A stretch of DNA of 64,000 nt, from NCBI RefSeq assembly GCF_022539255.1, contig NZ_JAKZBV010000001.1, positions 186,001-250,000 on the forward strand, read 5' to 3'. Position numbers and translations under genes: made by a program. Position 1 is the first letter of the stretch. Every line of letters starts with the position of its first letter. Below are positions 1 to 8,619 of this stretch, in pieces. The notes beneath the pieces are model-generated. The model was not told the origin of the DNA. It made no database searches and saw nothing but the letters and a program-made list of their open reading frames with translations. The DNA is from Sinomonas terrae. Lineage in GTDB: Bacteria; Actinomycetota; Actinomycetes; Actinomycetales; Micrococcaceae.

Positions 1-244
1 ATTGGGTCCATCTGAAATGTCTCCATTCAATGCCTCGGCAGCATTGCCTCGGGGTCCGTTCCCGGCGTCAGAGGCCCCTCCGCTGCCGGAATTGTCCCAC
101 GCCTCCTCGGGCCCCTCCAGATGGTGGTCGACCCGTCGTAGGACGACGACGAGCACGCGCGGTTGCACGTTCCCCAGTAGGTGTCCGCTGCCTGTGCATT
201 CCCTTCTCCTTATCTCCCTCCGGCACCTGCCGATAGTCGTCCCC
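1..244. other. Region upstream of fliM, no gene recognised
   Basis: The frame of fliM stays open to the left edge, but the residues it would encode (Pro/Ser/Arg-rich, no FliM resemblance) do not look like a flagellar protein. Frame 1 closes with a TGA at 13-15, which could be the last codon of an upstream gene. I expected fliL here from flagellar gene order but cannot identify its C-terminus. A frame error in this stretch is possible. Confidence 0.4.
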
Positions 245-1171
245 GTGACCGTGCAGGACCGCGAAGCGATCGCCCCGAGAATCGTCGAGGCCTACGACTT
301 CCGCCGTCCCACGACGCTGGCGCGCGAGCACAGCCGCATCCTCGAAGCGGGATTCGAGAGCTTCTCAAGGCAGTGGGGCACGCAGTTGACGGCGAAGGTG
401 CGTGCCAAATCGACGGTCGCGGCCGAATCAGTGGTGATGCAGACGTACGACGAATACGTCGCAACGCTTCCAGGTACGACATCAATGGTCCTGTGCGCCG
501 TCGAGGGCACCGCAGCCAAGGCCGTCCTCCAGTTCCCAACGGCAGCCGCGCTCGGCTGGGTCGCACGCATGCTCGGGGGCCACAGCGACAAGAGCGGCCT
601 CGAGCGCAAATTCACGCCCCTCGAATACGCGCTCATCAAGAGCCTCGTCGACGAGGGCCTCGAGGTCCTCGCCTACTCGCTCGGAGGCCTCCTCGCGGGA
701 ACGCCCCGTTTGGAAGCAATCCAGTACAACTCCCAATTCGCCCAGGCCGCCGCGACGACGGACCTCATGATCGTCGTCGCCTTCACCGTCGTCGTCGGCG
801 ACTCCGCGACCCAGACCACGCTCGCGATCCCCGCCGATGCGCTCCTTCCGCAGCTCGGTGCCGTCAACCCCATGGCGAGCAGCGCGAATGCGGCCGAGCT
901 CGTGGGCGGCCAGATCGCAGAGGTCCCGATCGACGTCGCCGTCCGGCTCGAGCCCGTCGCGGTCACGCCGGCTCAGGTCCTGAATCTCGCAGTCGGGGAC
1001 ACCCTCGCTCTCCCGCACCCCGAGCACCACCCGTTCCACGTCGCCGTCGCGGGCAAGAATCTCGCGCGGGCGATGGTCGTCCGCAAGGGGTCTCGCGTCG
1101 CCGCGCGCATCGTCCCGTCCGCAAGGGACGCGGTGCAGGACAGGCCGTCCATGAAGGAGAAGCACTCTTGA
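245..1171 (+). CDS. fliM: Flagellar motor switch protein FliM
   Basis: FliM is the middle component of the cytoplasmic C-ring and helps set the direction of flagellar rotation. The protein opens with a segment carrying YDFRRPTTLAREH, typical of FliM, followed by the CheC-like middle domain (YNSQFAQAAATTDLMIV) and a C-terminal SpoA-like region with LALPHPEHHPF. GTG at 245 is chosen because similarity to FliM starts at once; GTG 251 is also possible and neither has a clear Shine-Dalgarno site. From 245 the protein has 308 residues, close to actinobacterial FliM, and lacks the N-terminal CheY-binding peptide (LSQxEIDxLL) known from enteric FliM. It is the first of eight tightly packed export and switch genes. 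Confidence 0.9.
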   Translation: MTVQDREAIAPRIVEAYDFRRPTTLAREHSRILEAGFESFSRQWGTQLTAKVRAKSTVAAESVVMQTYDEYVATLPGTTSMVLCAVEGTAAKAVLQFPTAAALGWVARMLGGHSDKSGLERKFTPLEYALIKSLVDEGLEVLAYSLGGLLAGTPRLEAIQYNSQFAQAAATTDLMIVVAFTVVVGDSATQTTLAIPADALLPQLGAVNPMASSANAAELVGGQIAEVPIDVAVRLEPVAVTPAQVLNLAVGDTLALPHPEHHPFHVAVAGKNLARAMVVRKGSRVAARIVPSARDAVQDRPSMKEKHS

Positions 1172-1860
1172 GCAATCTCGCCCTCCACGCTGCCGCCGCA
1201 GACCGCCTCGCGGCGGCCCTCCCGGTCCCCGGGCTCGCGGTGACCGGGACGGTGGCACCAGCCGTCGCAGCCCCGCACACCGCGCTCGCAGTCTCGGCGT
1301 CGTTCGTGGGAGCGCTCACCGCTGACTTCGCGCTCGCACTCGCGAGCACGGACTTCGTCGCCGAGGCTGGCGGCGGCCCTGAAGCAAGCACGACGGCGGT
1401 GCTGCGGCCCGCGTTCGAGCGGGCCGCCGAGGCGCTCCAGGGAGGCGTCCTCTCCGAGCTGGCCGAGGGGGACGCGAGCGAGCTCTTCGCAGACCCGGAG
1501 GCCGCGGTGTACGAGATCTCCGATGGTGCTGCACCCTTCGGCTGGTTCGCGGTCCGAGTGCACGACGCCGACGCCGCACCTTCCGCTCTGGCCGACACCT
1601 CCGGCTTCGTGTCACGGCTCGGACGGATCCACGACGTCGAGATGGCCCTCACCGTCGAGATCGGCCGCACCCGGATGAGCATCCGGGACGCGCTCTCGAT
1701 GGAACCGGGAAAGGTGATCGAACTCGACCGCTCGGCCGGGGCGCCCGTGGACGTGCTGCTCAACGGGCGCAAGATCGCCCTCGGTGAGGTCGTCGTCGTC
1801 GATCAGGACTACGGGGTGAGGATCACGCGCATCCTCGACGTGGCCGAGGCGCCCCGCTGA
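1168..1860 (+). CDS. fliN: Flagellar motor switch protein FliN
   Basis: FliN forms the base of the C-ring and helps dock export cargo. A TTG start at 1168 overlaps the fliM stop (TTGA) and is preceded by a GAAGGAGAAG ribosome-binding site at 1152-1162. This gives 230 residues, longer than enteric FliN (about 137). The first 150 residues are Ala-rich and CheC-like. The last 75 are a classic SpoA domain (DVEMALTVEIGRTRMSIRD followed by VIELDRSAGAPVDVLLNG and GEVVVVDQDYGVRIT). The long N-terminal part resembles FliY-type or actinobacterial FliN proteins. The start codon is inferred from the overlap. Confidence 0.9.
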   Translation: MSNLALHAAAADRLAAALPVPGLAVTGTVAPAVAAPHTALAVSASFVGALTADFALALASTDFVAEAGGGPEASTTAVLRPAFERAAEALQGGVLSELAEGDASELFADPEAAVYEISDGAAPFGWFAVRVHDADAAPSALADTSGFVSRLGRIHDVEMALTVEIGRTRMSIRDALSMEPGKVIELDRSAGAPVDVLLNGRKIALGEVVVVDQDYGVRITRILDVAEAPR

Positions 1861-2316
1861 ATGGACTCGCTCATCCTGGGCCTGCGGGTCCTCGTCTCGC
1901 TCGGCGCCGTGCTGGGGCTCATGTGGCTCCTTCACCGGCGCCTTCGCCGTGGGAGCAGTCCCACGAAGGCGAAGGCGCTCACCGTGGTGTCACGGCAGAC
2001 GGTGGGGCCGAAGGCATCGGTCGTCCTCGTGGACACCGACGGGCGGCGCTTTCTGCTCGGGGTGACGGAGCACGGCATCAACGTCCTGCACAGTACTGAG
2101 GTCCCAGAGCCTGTTGTCCTCACGGAAGCGCCGCTCACCCGCCGCGCGGCGCTTCGGGGCGGGCATCAAGAGGCCGGCGGGCCGGCGTTTGACCGAGAGC
2201 TGAGGCGCCAGCTGGGAGCGGGCCGGTCTCAGGTGCAGCCGCTTGCGGGTTCGGCTCTCGACCCGGCGACGTGGCGGATGGCGCTTGATGCGCTCCGCGG
2301 CGGGCGCCGGCAGTGA
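1861..2316 (+). CDS. fliO: Flagellar biosynthesis protein FliO
   Basis: FliO is a small membrane protein that assists assembly of the FliP pore of the flagellar type III export gate. The 151-residue product has one N-terminal membrane segment (about residues 4-23), a basic patch (HRRLRRG) and the FliO core with LTVVSRQTVGPKASVVLV followed by DGRRFLLGVTEHGI. The C-terminal 60 residues are variable, as usual. ATG directly follows the fliN stop without a gap, and its stop overlaps the fliP start, so all three are probably translationally coupled. Confidence 0.88.
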   Translation: MDSLILGLRVLVSLGAVLGLMWLLHRRLRRGSSPTKAKALTVVSRQTVGPKASVVLVDTDGRRFLLGVTEHGINVLHSTEVPEPVVLTEAPLTRRAALRGGHQEAGGPAFDRELRRQLGAGRSQVQPLAGSALDPATWRMALDALRGGRRQ

Positions 2317-3203
2317 CGGGCAACGGTCTCGCAGTCAGGGCCGGCCGGATCGCCGTCGTCGTTCTCCTCGCTGCCGTGACGGTCTATGCGGTGCTGCTCC
2401 TCGCCTCCCCGGCGAGCCACGCGGCGGCACTCCATGCCCCGCTCCATGCCCCCCTCGATCCAACCGCTCCCGTGGGACCGGCCGCACCGACCGCGCCGGC
2501 GACCCCGTCGCCCGCCCCGACCGGCTCTGGAACGGGCACGCTCAACCTGCAGATCAACTCGCCTGACAACGGGCCGTCGTCGGCCGTCGTGACCCTCATC
2601 GGGATCACGCTGCTCTCGGTCGCGCCCGCGCTCCTGCTCATGATGACCTCGTTCACCAAGATCTTCGTGGTGCTGTCCATGACGCGGAACGCCCTCGGGC
2701 TGCAGGCGGTCCCGCCGAACCAAGTGATCGCGGGCCTCGCCCTCTTCCTCTCGCTGTTCATCATGTGGCCTGTCGTGAGCGACATCAGCACGCACGCCGT
2801 CCAGCCGTACCTCAATGGGCACCTTGACTTCGCGGGCGCGTTCAACGCCGCCACCGGCCCGCTCTCGAAGTTCATGATTGCCCACACGCGGCAGGAGGAC
2901 ATTGCGCTCATGACGCGCGCAGCCGGCCTGCCCAACCCGGCCTCCCCGGCGGCGACCCCGCTCCAGACGCTCATCCCCGCGTTCATGATCTCGGAGCTCC
3001 GCGCCGCGTTCATCATCGGCTTCGTCATCTTCGTGCCGTTCCTCATCATCGACCTCGTCGTCTCCGCGGCGCTCATGTCGATGGGCATGATGATGCTCCC
3101 GCCGGTCATGATCTCGCTGCCGTTCAAGATCCTGCTGTTCGTCCTCGTGGACGGCTGGGACCTCATCATCACGTCGCTGATCCAGAGCTATCAGGGAGGC
3201 TGA
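2313..3203 (+). CDS. fliP: Flagellar export gate protein FliP
   Basis: FliP makes most of the pentameric core of the flagellar protein-export pore. The 296-residue product starts with a cleavable-type signal region (LLAAVTVYAVLLLASPASHAAA) and a Pro/Thr/Ala-rich spacer. The conserved FliP body follows: SFTKIFVVLSMTRNALGLQ, PPNQVIAGLALFLSLFIM, the FMI-HTR-ED motif region, and LIPAFMISELRAAFIIGF with four membrane helices. The GTG start overlaps the fliO stop as GTGA. The spacer between signal peptide and first helix is longer than in enteric FliP. Confidence 0.95.
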   Translation: MTGNGLAVRAGRIAVVVLLAAVTVYAVLLLASPASHAAALHAPLHAPLDPTAPVGPAAPTAPATPSPAPTGSGTGTLNLQINSPDNGPSSAVVTLIGITLLSVAPALLLMMTSFTKIFVVLSMTRNALGLQAVPPNQVIAGLALFLSLFIMWPVVSDISTHAVQPYLNGHLDFAGAFNAATGPLSKFMIAHTRQEDIALMTRAAGLPNPASPAATPLQTLIPAFMISELRAAFIIGFVIFVPFLIIDLVVSAALMSMGMMMLPPVMISLPFKILLFVLVDGWDLIITSLIQSYQGG

Positions 3204-3204
3204 C

Positions 3205-3480
3205 GTGAACACGGCCGCCATTCTCGACATCTGCCTGCAGGCACTCATCGCCGCCGCGAAGCTCGCCGCGCCCGTGCTCGTGACGAGCCTCGTGGTGGGG
3301 CTCGCGATCTCCCTCGTCCAGTCGATCACCCAGCTCCAGGAGGCCACCCTCTCGTTCGTGCCCAAGGCGGTTGCGGTCGCGATCGCACTCATCGTCTGCG
3401 GGAACTGGATGATCTCGGAGATGGTGAGCTTCACGAACGACCTGTTCGCCCGCATCCCGTCACTCCTCGCCTCGCACTGA
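3205..3480 (+). CDS. fliQ: Flagellar export gate protein FliQ
   Basis: FliQ packs around the FliP/FliR core of the export gate. The 91-residue length fits the family exactly. It contains two hydrophobic hairpins, with the conserved VGLAISLVQSITQLQEATLSFVPK block split over text here as GLAISLVQSITQLQE and ATLSFVPK. GTG at 3205 lies one base after the fliP stop and is preceded by AGGGAGGC. It sits between fliP and fliR, the usual order. Confidence 0.95.
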   Translation: MNTAAILDICLQALIAAAKLAAPVLVTSLVVGLAISLVQSITQLQEATLSFVPKAVAVAIALIVCGNWMISEMVSFTNDLFARIPSLLASH

Positions 3481-3490
3481 TGCGGCTGAC

Positions 3491-3514
3491 ATGAATATTC
3501 CGGCGTGGGCATGA
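3491..3514 (+). promoter_or_regulatory. Seven-codon leader ORF coupled to the fliR start
   Basis: ATG at 3491 opens a frame reading MNIPAWA and stops with TGA at 3512-3514, overlapping the fliR ATG at 3511 as ATGA. The first four codons (MNIP) nearly duplicate the first four of fliR (12 bases, one mismatch, 20 bases apart). It could act as a translational-coupling leader or be a duplicated start put out of frame. Expression is not shown by the sequence. Confidence 0.4.
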
Positions 3515-4269
3515 ACATTCCGATCGACCAGACCTGGATCGAGGCCGTCATCCTAGCGGCCGTGCGCATGACCGCGTTCCTGTTCATCGCGCCTCCGTTC
3601 TCGCACAACGCGTTCCCCGCCCAGATCAAGGGGATGCTCGGCGTCGGCCTCGGGCTCGCGGTCGCGAACCGGGCGCAGACCGGCTACAGCGCACGCGACA
3701 CGGCTGGCTTCGTCACGGGCCTCGTGCTCGAGCTCGTCACGGGCCTCGCGCTCGGCTTCCTCGTCTATCTCGTGTTCGCGGCGATCCAGTCCGCCGGCTC
3801 GCTCATCGACCTCTCGGGCGGCTTCCAGATGGCACAGGGGTATGACCCGCAGAGCCTCGTCAACGGCGCCCAGTTCACGCGGCTCCTCCAGATGGCGGCC
3901 CTCGCACTCCTGTTCTCCTCCGACGGGTACCAACTCGTGCTCGGCGGGCTCACCGAGTCTTTTCAGGCGCTCCCGCTCGCCGGCGGCCTCGACCTCTCCC
4001 ACCCCGTGCAGGCCATGACCGCCGCGACCACCGGCATGTTCGTCTCTGCCCTCCAGATCGCGGGGCCCCTTATGGTGGTGCTGTTCCTCGCGGACCTCGG
4101 CCTCGGGCTGCTCACACGCGTCGCCCCAGCGCTCAACGCGTTCCAGATGGGCTTCCCCCTCAAGGTCCTCATCACGCTGAGCCTCGCGGGCGTCCTGTTC
4201 CTCGGACTCCCGAGCATCGTCTCGTCGCTCGTGCAGCAGGCAGTCAACACTGTTCTGGGGGTGGGCTAG
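3511..4269 (+). CDS. fliR: Flagellar export gate protein FliR
   Basis: FliR caps the FliP5 pore in the flagellar type III export gate. The protein has about 252 residues and six predicted membrane segments, with FliR landmarks VRMTAFLFIAPPFSHNAFP near the N-terminus, SLIDLSGGFQMAQGYDPQS in the middle and APALNAFQMGFPLK near the end. ATG 3511 gives MNIPIDQTW; an in-frame GTG at 3505 is the alternative. The stop codon overlaps the flhB GTG (TAGTG). Confidence 0.93.
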   Translation: MNIPIDQTWIEAVILAAVRMTAFLFIAPPFSHNAFPAQIKGMLGVGLGLAVANRAQTGYSARDTAGFVTGLVLELVTGLALGFLVYLVFAAIQSAGSLIDLSGGFQMAQGYDPQSLVNGAQFTRLLQMAALALLFSSDGYQLVLGGLTESFQALPLAGGLDLSHPVQAMTAATTGMFVSALQIAGPLMVVLFLADLGLGLLTRVAPALNAFQMGFPLKVLITLSLAGVLFLGLPSIVSSLVQQAVNTVLGVG

Positions 4270-5363
4270 TGGCCGAGGCCCAGGAGCGCACCGAGAAGGC
4301 CACCGACAAGCGGCTGCGCGAAGTCCGCTCGAAAGGCCAGCTCTCACGCTCGCAGGATCTCACCGCGTGGCTCGCCGTCGGGGCGGGGGCAGCCATGCTG
4401 CCCGCGACGATCGACGCCGCCTCGAAAGCCGGGACGGCCCAGCTCTTCACGGTCACCTCGGTCATTTCCAGCCCCGATCCGGGGAAGGCCGTGCACGCGC
4501 TCACCGACGGCCTCGGTTCGATGGCCGCGACGCTCGGGCCGCTTGCCGCCGTCGTCTTCCTCGCCGTGCTCCTCGGATCCGCGGCCCAAGGAGGCGTCCA
4601 CCCCAAGCGGCTCACGCCGTCGTTCGAGCATTTCAACTTCGCTGCCGGGATCAAGCGCATGTTCGGCACCCAGGCGCTCTGGGGCGGGGTCAAGGCGCTC
4701 CTCAAGACGGCCGTCGTGGGGCTCGTGCTCTGGAGCGTCGTGCAGGGGCTCGTCCCGGTGCTCATGTCCGCGGGCGGCCTGCCGATCTCGGGCGTCCTCG
4801 CCGCAGCGAACGACGGCGCGGCCTCGCTCGTCCGCTTCGCCGTCGCCGCGGGGCTTCTGCTCGCCGCGGCGGACGTGTTCGTCGTCGTCCGGCGGAATCG
4901 CACCAAGACCCGCATGACCAAACGCGAAGTCAAGGACGAGAACAAGAACAGCGAAGGCGATCCGCTCATCCGCTCCCAGCGGCGCTCCCGGCAGCTCGCG
5001 ATGTCCCGCAACCGCATGATCGGCGCGGTGGGCGGGGCCGACGTCGTCCTCGTCAACCCCACGCACGTGGCCGTCGCGCTCAAGTACGAGCCGGGGAAGT
5101 CTGCCCCGCGGATCGTCGCGAAGGGGGCCGGCACCATCGCCGCGCGGATTCGCGAGGAGGCCGAGAAGGAGCGCGTCCCCATGGTGCAGGACGTCCCGCT
5201 CGCGCGCGCCCTGCACGGGGCGTGCGAACTCGGCCAGGAGATCCCCGTCGAGTTCTACACAGCGGTCGCGGGAGTGCTCGCGTTCGTCATGTCGCTCAAG
5301 GCGCGCGGCGGATCGGCTGGCGTCCACACCCTTCCACCCGGCCTGAGAGGAATCCACGCGTGA
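4269..5363 (+). CDS. flhB: Flagellar export switch protein FlhB
   Basis: FlhB is the membrane component that switches export from rod/hook to filament substrates after self-cleavage. The 364-residue protein begins with ERTEKATDKRLREVRSKGQ (family signature) and has four membrane helices up to about residue 210. A charged linker follows, then the cytoplasmic domain with the autocleavage motif NPTH, cut between Asn263 and Pro264. The residues after it (VAVALKYEPGKSAPRIVAKG) are conserved. GTG overlaps the fliR stop by one base and the TGA overlaps the flhA start as GTGA. Confidence 0.95.
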   Translation: MAEAQERTEKATDKRLREVRSKGQLSRSQDLTAWLAVGAGAAMLPATIDAASKAGTAQLFTVTSVISSPDPGKAVHALTDGLGSMAATLGPLAAVVFLAVLLGSAAQGGVHPKRLTPSFEHFNFAAGIKRMFGTQALWGGVKALLKTAVVGLVLWSVVQGLVPVLMSAGGLPISGVLAAANDGAASLVRFAVAAGLLLAAADVFVVVRRNRTKTRMTKREVKDENKNSEGDPLIRSQRRSRQLAMSRNRMIGAVGGADVVLVNPTHVAVALKYEPGKSAPRIVAKGAGTIAARIREEAEKERVPMVQDVPLARALHGACELGQEIPVEFYTAVAGVLAFVMSLKARGGSAGVHTLPPGLRGIHA

Positions 5364-7423
5364 ACCGCAATCTGGCACGGCTCGCCGTCCCGGTAGGGAT
5401 CGTCGGCATCGTCCTGCTGCTCGTCGTGCCTGTCCCGGCGGCGCTCCTCGACGTGCTCATCGTGTGCAACGTCCTGCTCGCGCTCGTGATCCTGCTGACG
5501 AGCATGTTCGTCAAGAAGCCTCTCGACTTCTCGGTCTTCCCATCGCTTCTGCTCGTCGCGACGCTCTTCAGGCTGGGGCTCAACGTTGCGTCGACGCGGC
5601 TCGTGCTCGGCCAGGGGTACGCGGGGCAGGTGATCGAGGCGTTCGGCAAGGTCACGGTGGGCGGCTCGCTCATCATCGGCGCGGTCGTGTTCGTGATCCT
5701 CGTGGTGATCCAGTTCGTCGTCGTGACGAAGGGCGCCGAGCGCGTCGCAGAGGTCGGGGCGCGCTTCACCCTCGACGCGATGCCGGGCAAGCAGATGGCG
5801 ATCGACGCCGACCTGAACGCGGGCTTGATCACCGACGTGGTGGCGCGGCAACGGCGGGCCGAGGTCTCTGCGGAGGCCGACTTCTACGGTGCGATGGACG
5901 GCGCCTCCAAGTTCGTCAAGGGCGATGCGATCGCGGGCATCGTCATCATCATCGTCAACATTGTGGGCGGCCTCGGCGTCGGGATGCTGCAGCGTGGGCT
6001 CTCGATCACGGACGCCCTCAACACCTACTCCCTCCTCACCATGGGCGACGGCCTCGTCTCCCAGATCCCGGCCCTGCTCATGGCCGTTTCCACCGGCATG
6101 ATCGTCACCCGCTCGAACGCCGAAGCCGACCTCGGCCAGGCAGCCTCGACGCAGCTTTCGCAGTCCCGCACGGCGCTCCTCATCGCCGGCCTCGCCGCCG
6201 TCGTCATGGCGCTCATGCCGGGCATGCCGCCGCTGCCGTTCCTGGGCGTGGGGGCGGGGTTGATCATTGTGTCTCGGCGGATACGAGCCTCAGAGGACGG
6301 AAGAGGCGATGGCGGCGCCTCCTCTGATTCGAGCGGCGCGAGGGGCGGGGGAGGGGCCGAGCAGGACCCCACGCAGCGGCTCATGGAGGAGATGCGCGTG
6401 CACCCGCTCGAGATCATGCTGGCACCCGACCTCGTGGACCTCGTCAGCGGCTCGGCGGACGATCTGCTCGCCCGCGTGAAGTCGCTCCGCCACAAGATCG
6501 CGATGGACCTCGGCGTCGTCATCCCGCCCGTGCGGACGAGGGACTCGGTGGAACTCCCGCCGTCGACCTATGCGATCCGCATCGCCGGCGTCGAAGCCGG
6601 GCGCGGAACCGCGCCGTCGGGCAAGCTCCTCGCCCTCGGCGACTTCCTCGACGCGCTGCCGGGGGCCGCCGTCGTCGAACCTGTCTTCGGGCTCGCCGGC
6701 AAGTGGATCCCGGCGGAGATGCGGCACAGCGCGGAGCTGACCGGGGCGACCGTGATCGACCGCGTGAGCGTGCTGATCACGCACCTCTCCTCGATCGTGG
6801 TGGCCAACGCGGCCCGCCTGCTTTCCCGCGAGGACGTCCGCGTGCTCACCGAGGGAGTCAAGACCCTGAGCCCGGCTGCGGTCGAGGAGCTCACGCCCGC
6901 GCTCCTCTCGCTCGCCGAGATCCACCGGGTGCTTCAGGGCCTCCTCACGGAGCAGGTGCCGGTCAACGACCTCACCCGCATCTACGAAGCGCTCACCCTC
7001 CGCGCCAAGGCGTCCACGGATCCCGAGGGGCTTATCGAGTCGGCTCGGCTTGCGATTGGGCCCGCGCTCGTGCGGCGGCTCATGGACGGGGAGCGACTCA
7101 CGGTCATCACGATCGAACCGGTCCTCGAGCAGAGCCTCGTCCAGGACCTCCGACCGGCCGAAGGCGGGACGCAGCTCGTTATGGAGCAGTCGAAGCTCGA
7201 CGCGATCATGTCATCTCTCAGTTCTGCCGTCGCCGCGGCCGAGTCCGCAGGGAAGAGCCCTGCCCTCGTGTGCGCGCCGATGCTGCGGCCCGCCGTGCGG
7301 AAGCTCGTGGCGCTGCCGCCCGCGGGGGTCCCCGTGCTCTCGTATGCCGAGGTCACCTCGACGTCCGTGAACATCGAGACGATCGGGGTGGTGCGCCTTG
7401 GCGCCGCAACAGTATCTGCTTAG
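5360..7423 (+). CDS. flhA: Flagellar export gate protein FlhA
   Basis: FlhA forms the nonameric ring of the export gate and docks chaperone-substrate complexes. From the GTG at 5360 the protein has 687 residues, the normal length. The N-terminal half holds eight membrane segments and the FHIPEP-type signature (FRLGLNVASTRLVLG) plus DAMPGKQMAIDADLNAG. A Gly/Ser/Asp-rich linker (about residues 317-335) leads to the cytoplasmic domain, which starts at MRVHPLEIMLAPDLVDLV. The reading frame is open much further upstream, but that is antisense-free overlap with flhB; the start is fixed by the GTGA overlap. Confidence 0.95.
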   Translation: MNRNLARLAVPVGIVGIVLLLVVPVPAALLDVLIVCNVLLALVILLTSMFVKKPLDFSVFPSLLLVATLFRLGLNVASTRLVLGQGYAGQVIEAFGKVTVGGSLIIGAVVFVILVVIQFVVVTKGAERVAEVGARFTLDAMPGKQMAIDADLNAGLITDVVARQRRAEVSAEADFYGAMDGASKFVKGDAIAGIVIIIVNIVGGLGVGMLQRGLSITDALNTYSLLTMGDGLVSQIPALLMAVSTGMIVTRSNAEADLGQAASTQLSQSRTALLIAGLAAVVMALMPGMPPLPFLGVGAGLIIVSRRIRASEDGRGDGGASSDSSGARGGGGAEQDPTQRLMEEMRVHPLEIMLAPDLVDLVSGSADDLLARVKSLRHKIAMDLGVVIPPVRTRDSVELPPSTYAIRIAGVEAGRGTAPSGKLLALGDFLDALPGAAVVEPVFGLAGKWIPAEMRHSAELTGATVIDRVSVLITHLSSIVVANAARLLSREDVRVLTEGVKTLSPAAVEELTPALLSLAEIHRVLQGLLTEQVPVNDLTRIYEALTLRAKASTDPEGLIESARLAIGPALVRRLMDGERLTVITIEPVLEQSLVQDLRPAEGGTQLVMEQSKLDAIMSSLSSAVAAAESAGKSPALVCAPMLRPAVRKLVALPPAGVPVLSYAEVTSTSVNIETIGVVRLGAATVSA

Positions 7424-8288
7424 GGGCTCGAACCTCGAGGACGTGACCCGCCGGGCCGTCGATCTGTACGGCCCCGAGGCGCGCATCGTGAGCGCCGACA
7501 GCGTGCTGGACCCTGGACTCGGTGGGCTGCTGGGCCGCCGCCACGTCGAGGCGACCGTGATGGTCCCGGCCCCGATCGTGAGGCTCGCGCCGTCGGTGGA
7601 TCCTGCCGGTCCGCACACTCTGGGCGCCAGGGCGGGCATCGCGGCGCTGCTCGACGACGCCGACACCGCTGAGGATCGGATCCACGCTTTCCAGGCCGCC
7701 GCGCCCGGACCGCGACCCTCCGGGCCCCCCGTTTCTACTGAGGCCGAGGACTTCGACGCGCTCCTCGAACGGCTGCGCAGCCAGACGGATGCGCCCGAGG
7801 AGCGGGTCCCCGTGCTCCTTGACGGCCCCGGTGACCTCGTCCTCGTCCTCGGAACAAGCGATACGGCATTCGCGGTGGTGCAATCGATGGCGGCGCGCCT
7901 GCCTGAGGCGTTCTCGCTGACGAGCGCGGGCGAGCTTTCGGAATGGCCTCATCTCGAGGATGTCCGGGACGCGACGGCTGCTCGGGCCGAGGGCGTCGAA
8001 TCCGGGACCGCCGTGCTCGCGGCCCTCGGCCTGCGGGCGTTCGACCGGCTCGGCCCGCAGCTCGGGCGCGCTGCAGCGCTGAGGGCTGATCAGGTGTGGC
8101 TCGCCGTGGACGCGCGGCACAAGGCTGAGGAGACAGCGGAATGGGTGGAGGCCGCGAAGGCGCGCCTCACGGTGAGCGCGCTCGCCGTCGTGGGCGCACG
8201 CGAAACTCGCACGCCGGAGACCGTCAACACTCTGGGAATCCCCTTAGGCTGGGTGGACGGTTCGCACGCACCACGGACGGTGCTCTGA
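7398..8288 (+). CDS. FlhF-like protein lacking GTPase motifs
   Basis: The gene overlaps the end of flhA by 26 bases (TTG start) and occupies the place where flhF normally follows flhA. Residues 5-50 match the FlhF N-terminal domain in style (YLLRGSNLEDVTRRAVDLYG, then EARIVSADSV). Residues about 140-290 resemble an SRP-type NG domain. The P-loop position reads GTSDTAFA (152-159), with neither Lys nor the G-GKT pattern, and the TKxD position near the end reads GARE. It therefore looks like a GTPase-dead FlhF relative of 296 residues. Real FlhF positions flagella and activates FlhG-type partners. The function here is inferred from position and fold only. Confidence 0.6.
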   Translation: MAPQQYLLRGSNLEDVTRRAVDLYGPEARIVSADSVLDPGLGGLLGRRHVEATVMVPAPIVRLAPSVDPAGPHTLGARAGIAALLDDADTAEDRIHAFQAAAPGPRPSGPPVSTEAEDFDALLERLRSQTDAPEERVPVLLDGPGDLVLVLGTSDTAFAVVQSMAARLPEAFSLTSAGELSEWPHLEDVRDATAARAEGVESGTAVLAALGLRAFDRLGPQLGRAAALRADQVWLAVDARHKAEETAEWVEAAKARLTVSALAVVGARETRTPETVNTLGIPLGWVDGSHAPRTVL

Positions 8289-8313
8289 TACGTCATTCCA
8301 CGGAAGGAAAGCC

Positions 8314-8550
8314 ATGCTCGTACTCACTCGGAAGCCCGGCGAGAAGATCATGATCGGCGACGAGATCGTTATCACGTTCCTTGAGAGCAGGGGGAGCGAG
8401 GGCATTCGGATCGGCATCGAGGCGCCACGGCATCTCGCGATCAAGCGCGAGGAGATCTTCGAGGCCGTCGCCGACGCGAACCGCGAAGCTGCCCACGCGC
8501 CGTCGGACGCCGAGGCCATCCTGAAGGGGCTGCTGCGGCCGGAGGGCTGA
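8314..8550 (+). CDS. csrA: Carbon storage / translational regulator CsrA
   Basis: CsrA is a dimeric RNA-binding protein that represses translation at GGA motifs; in Gram-positive bacteria it commonly controls flagellin with FliW. The 78-residue product starts with MLVLTRKPGEKIMIGDEI and contains GIEAPRHLAIKREEIF with the RNA-binding R-EE residues, followed by a 25-residue acidic/Ala-rich tail longer than the enteric protein. An ACGGAAGGAAAG site precedes the ATG. Its place at the end of the flagellar operon is typical. Confidence 0.96.
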   Translation: MLVLTRKPGEKIMIGDEIVITFLESRGSEGIRIGIEAPRHLAIKREEIFEAVADANREAAHAPSDAEAILKGLLRPEG

Positions 8551-8619
8551 GGATTGCTCTTTTCGCGGTTGCCCCCTACGGGCAGACTGTCAGAGTAGGC
8601 GGAGAGAAGGAGAGGGACG

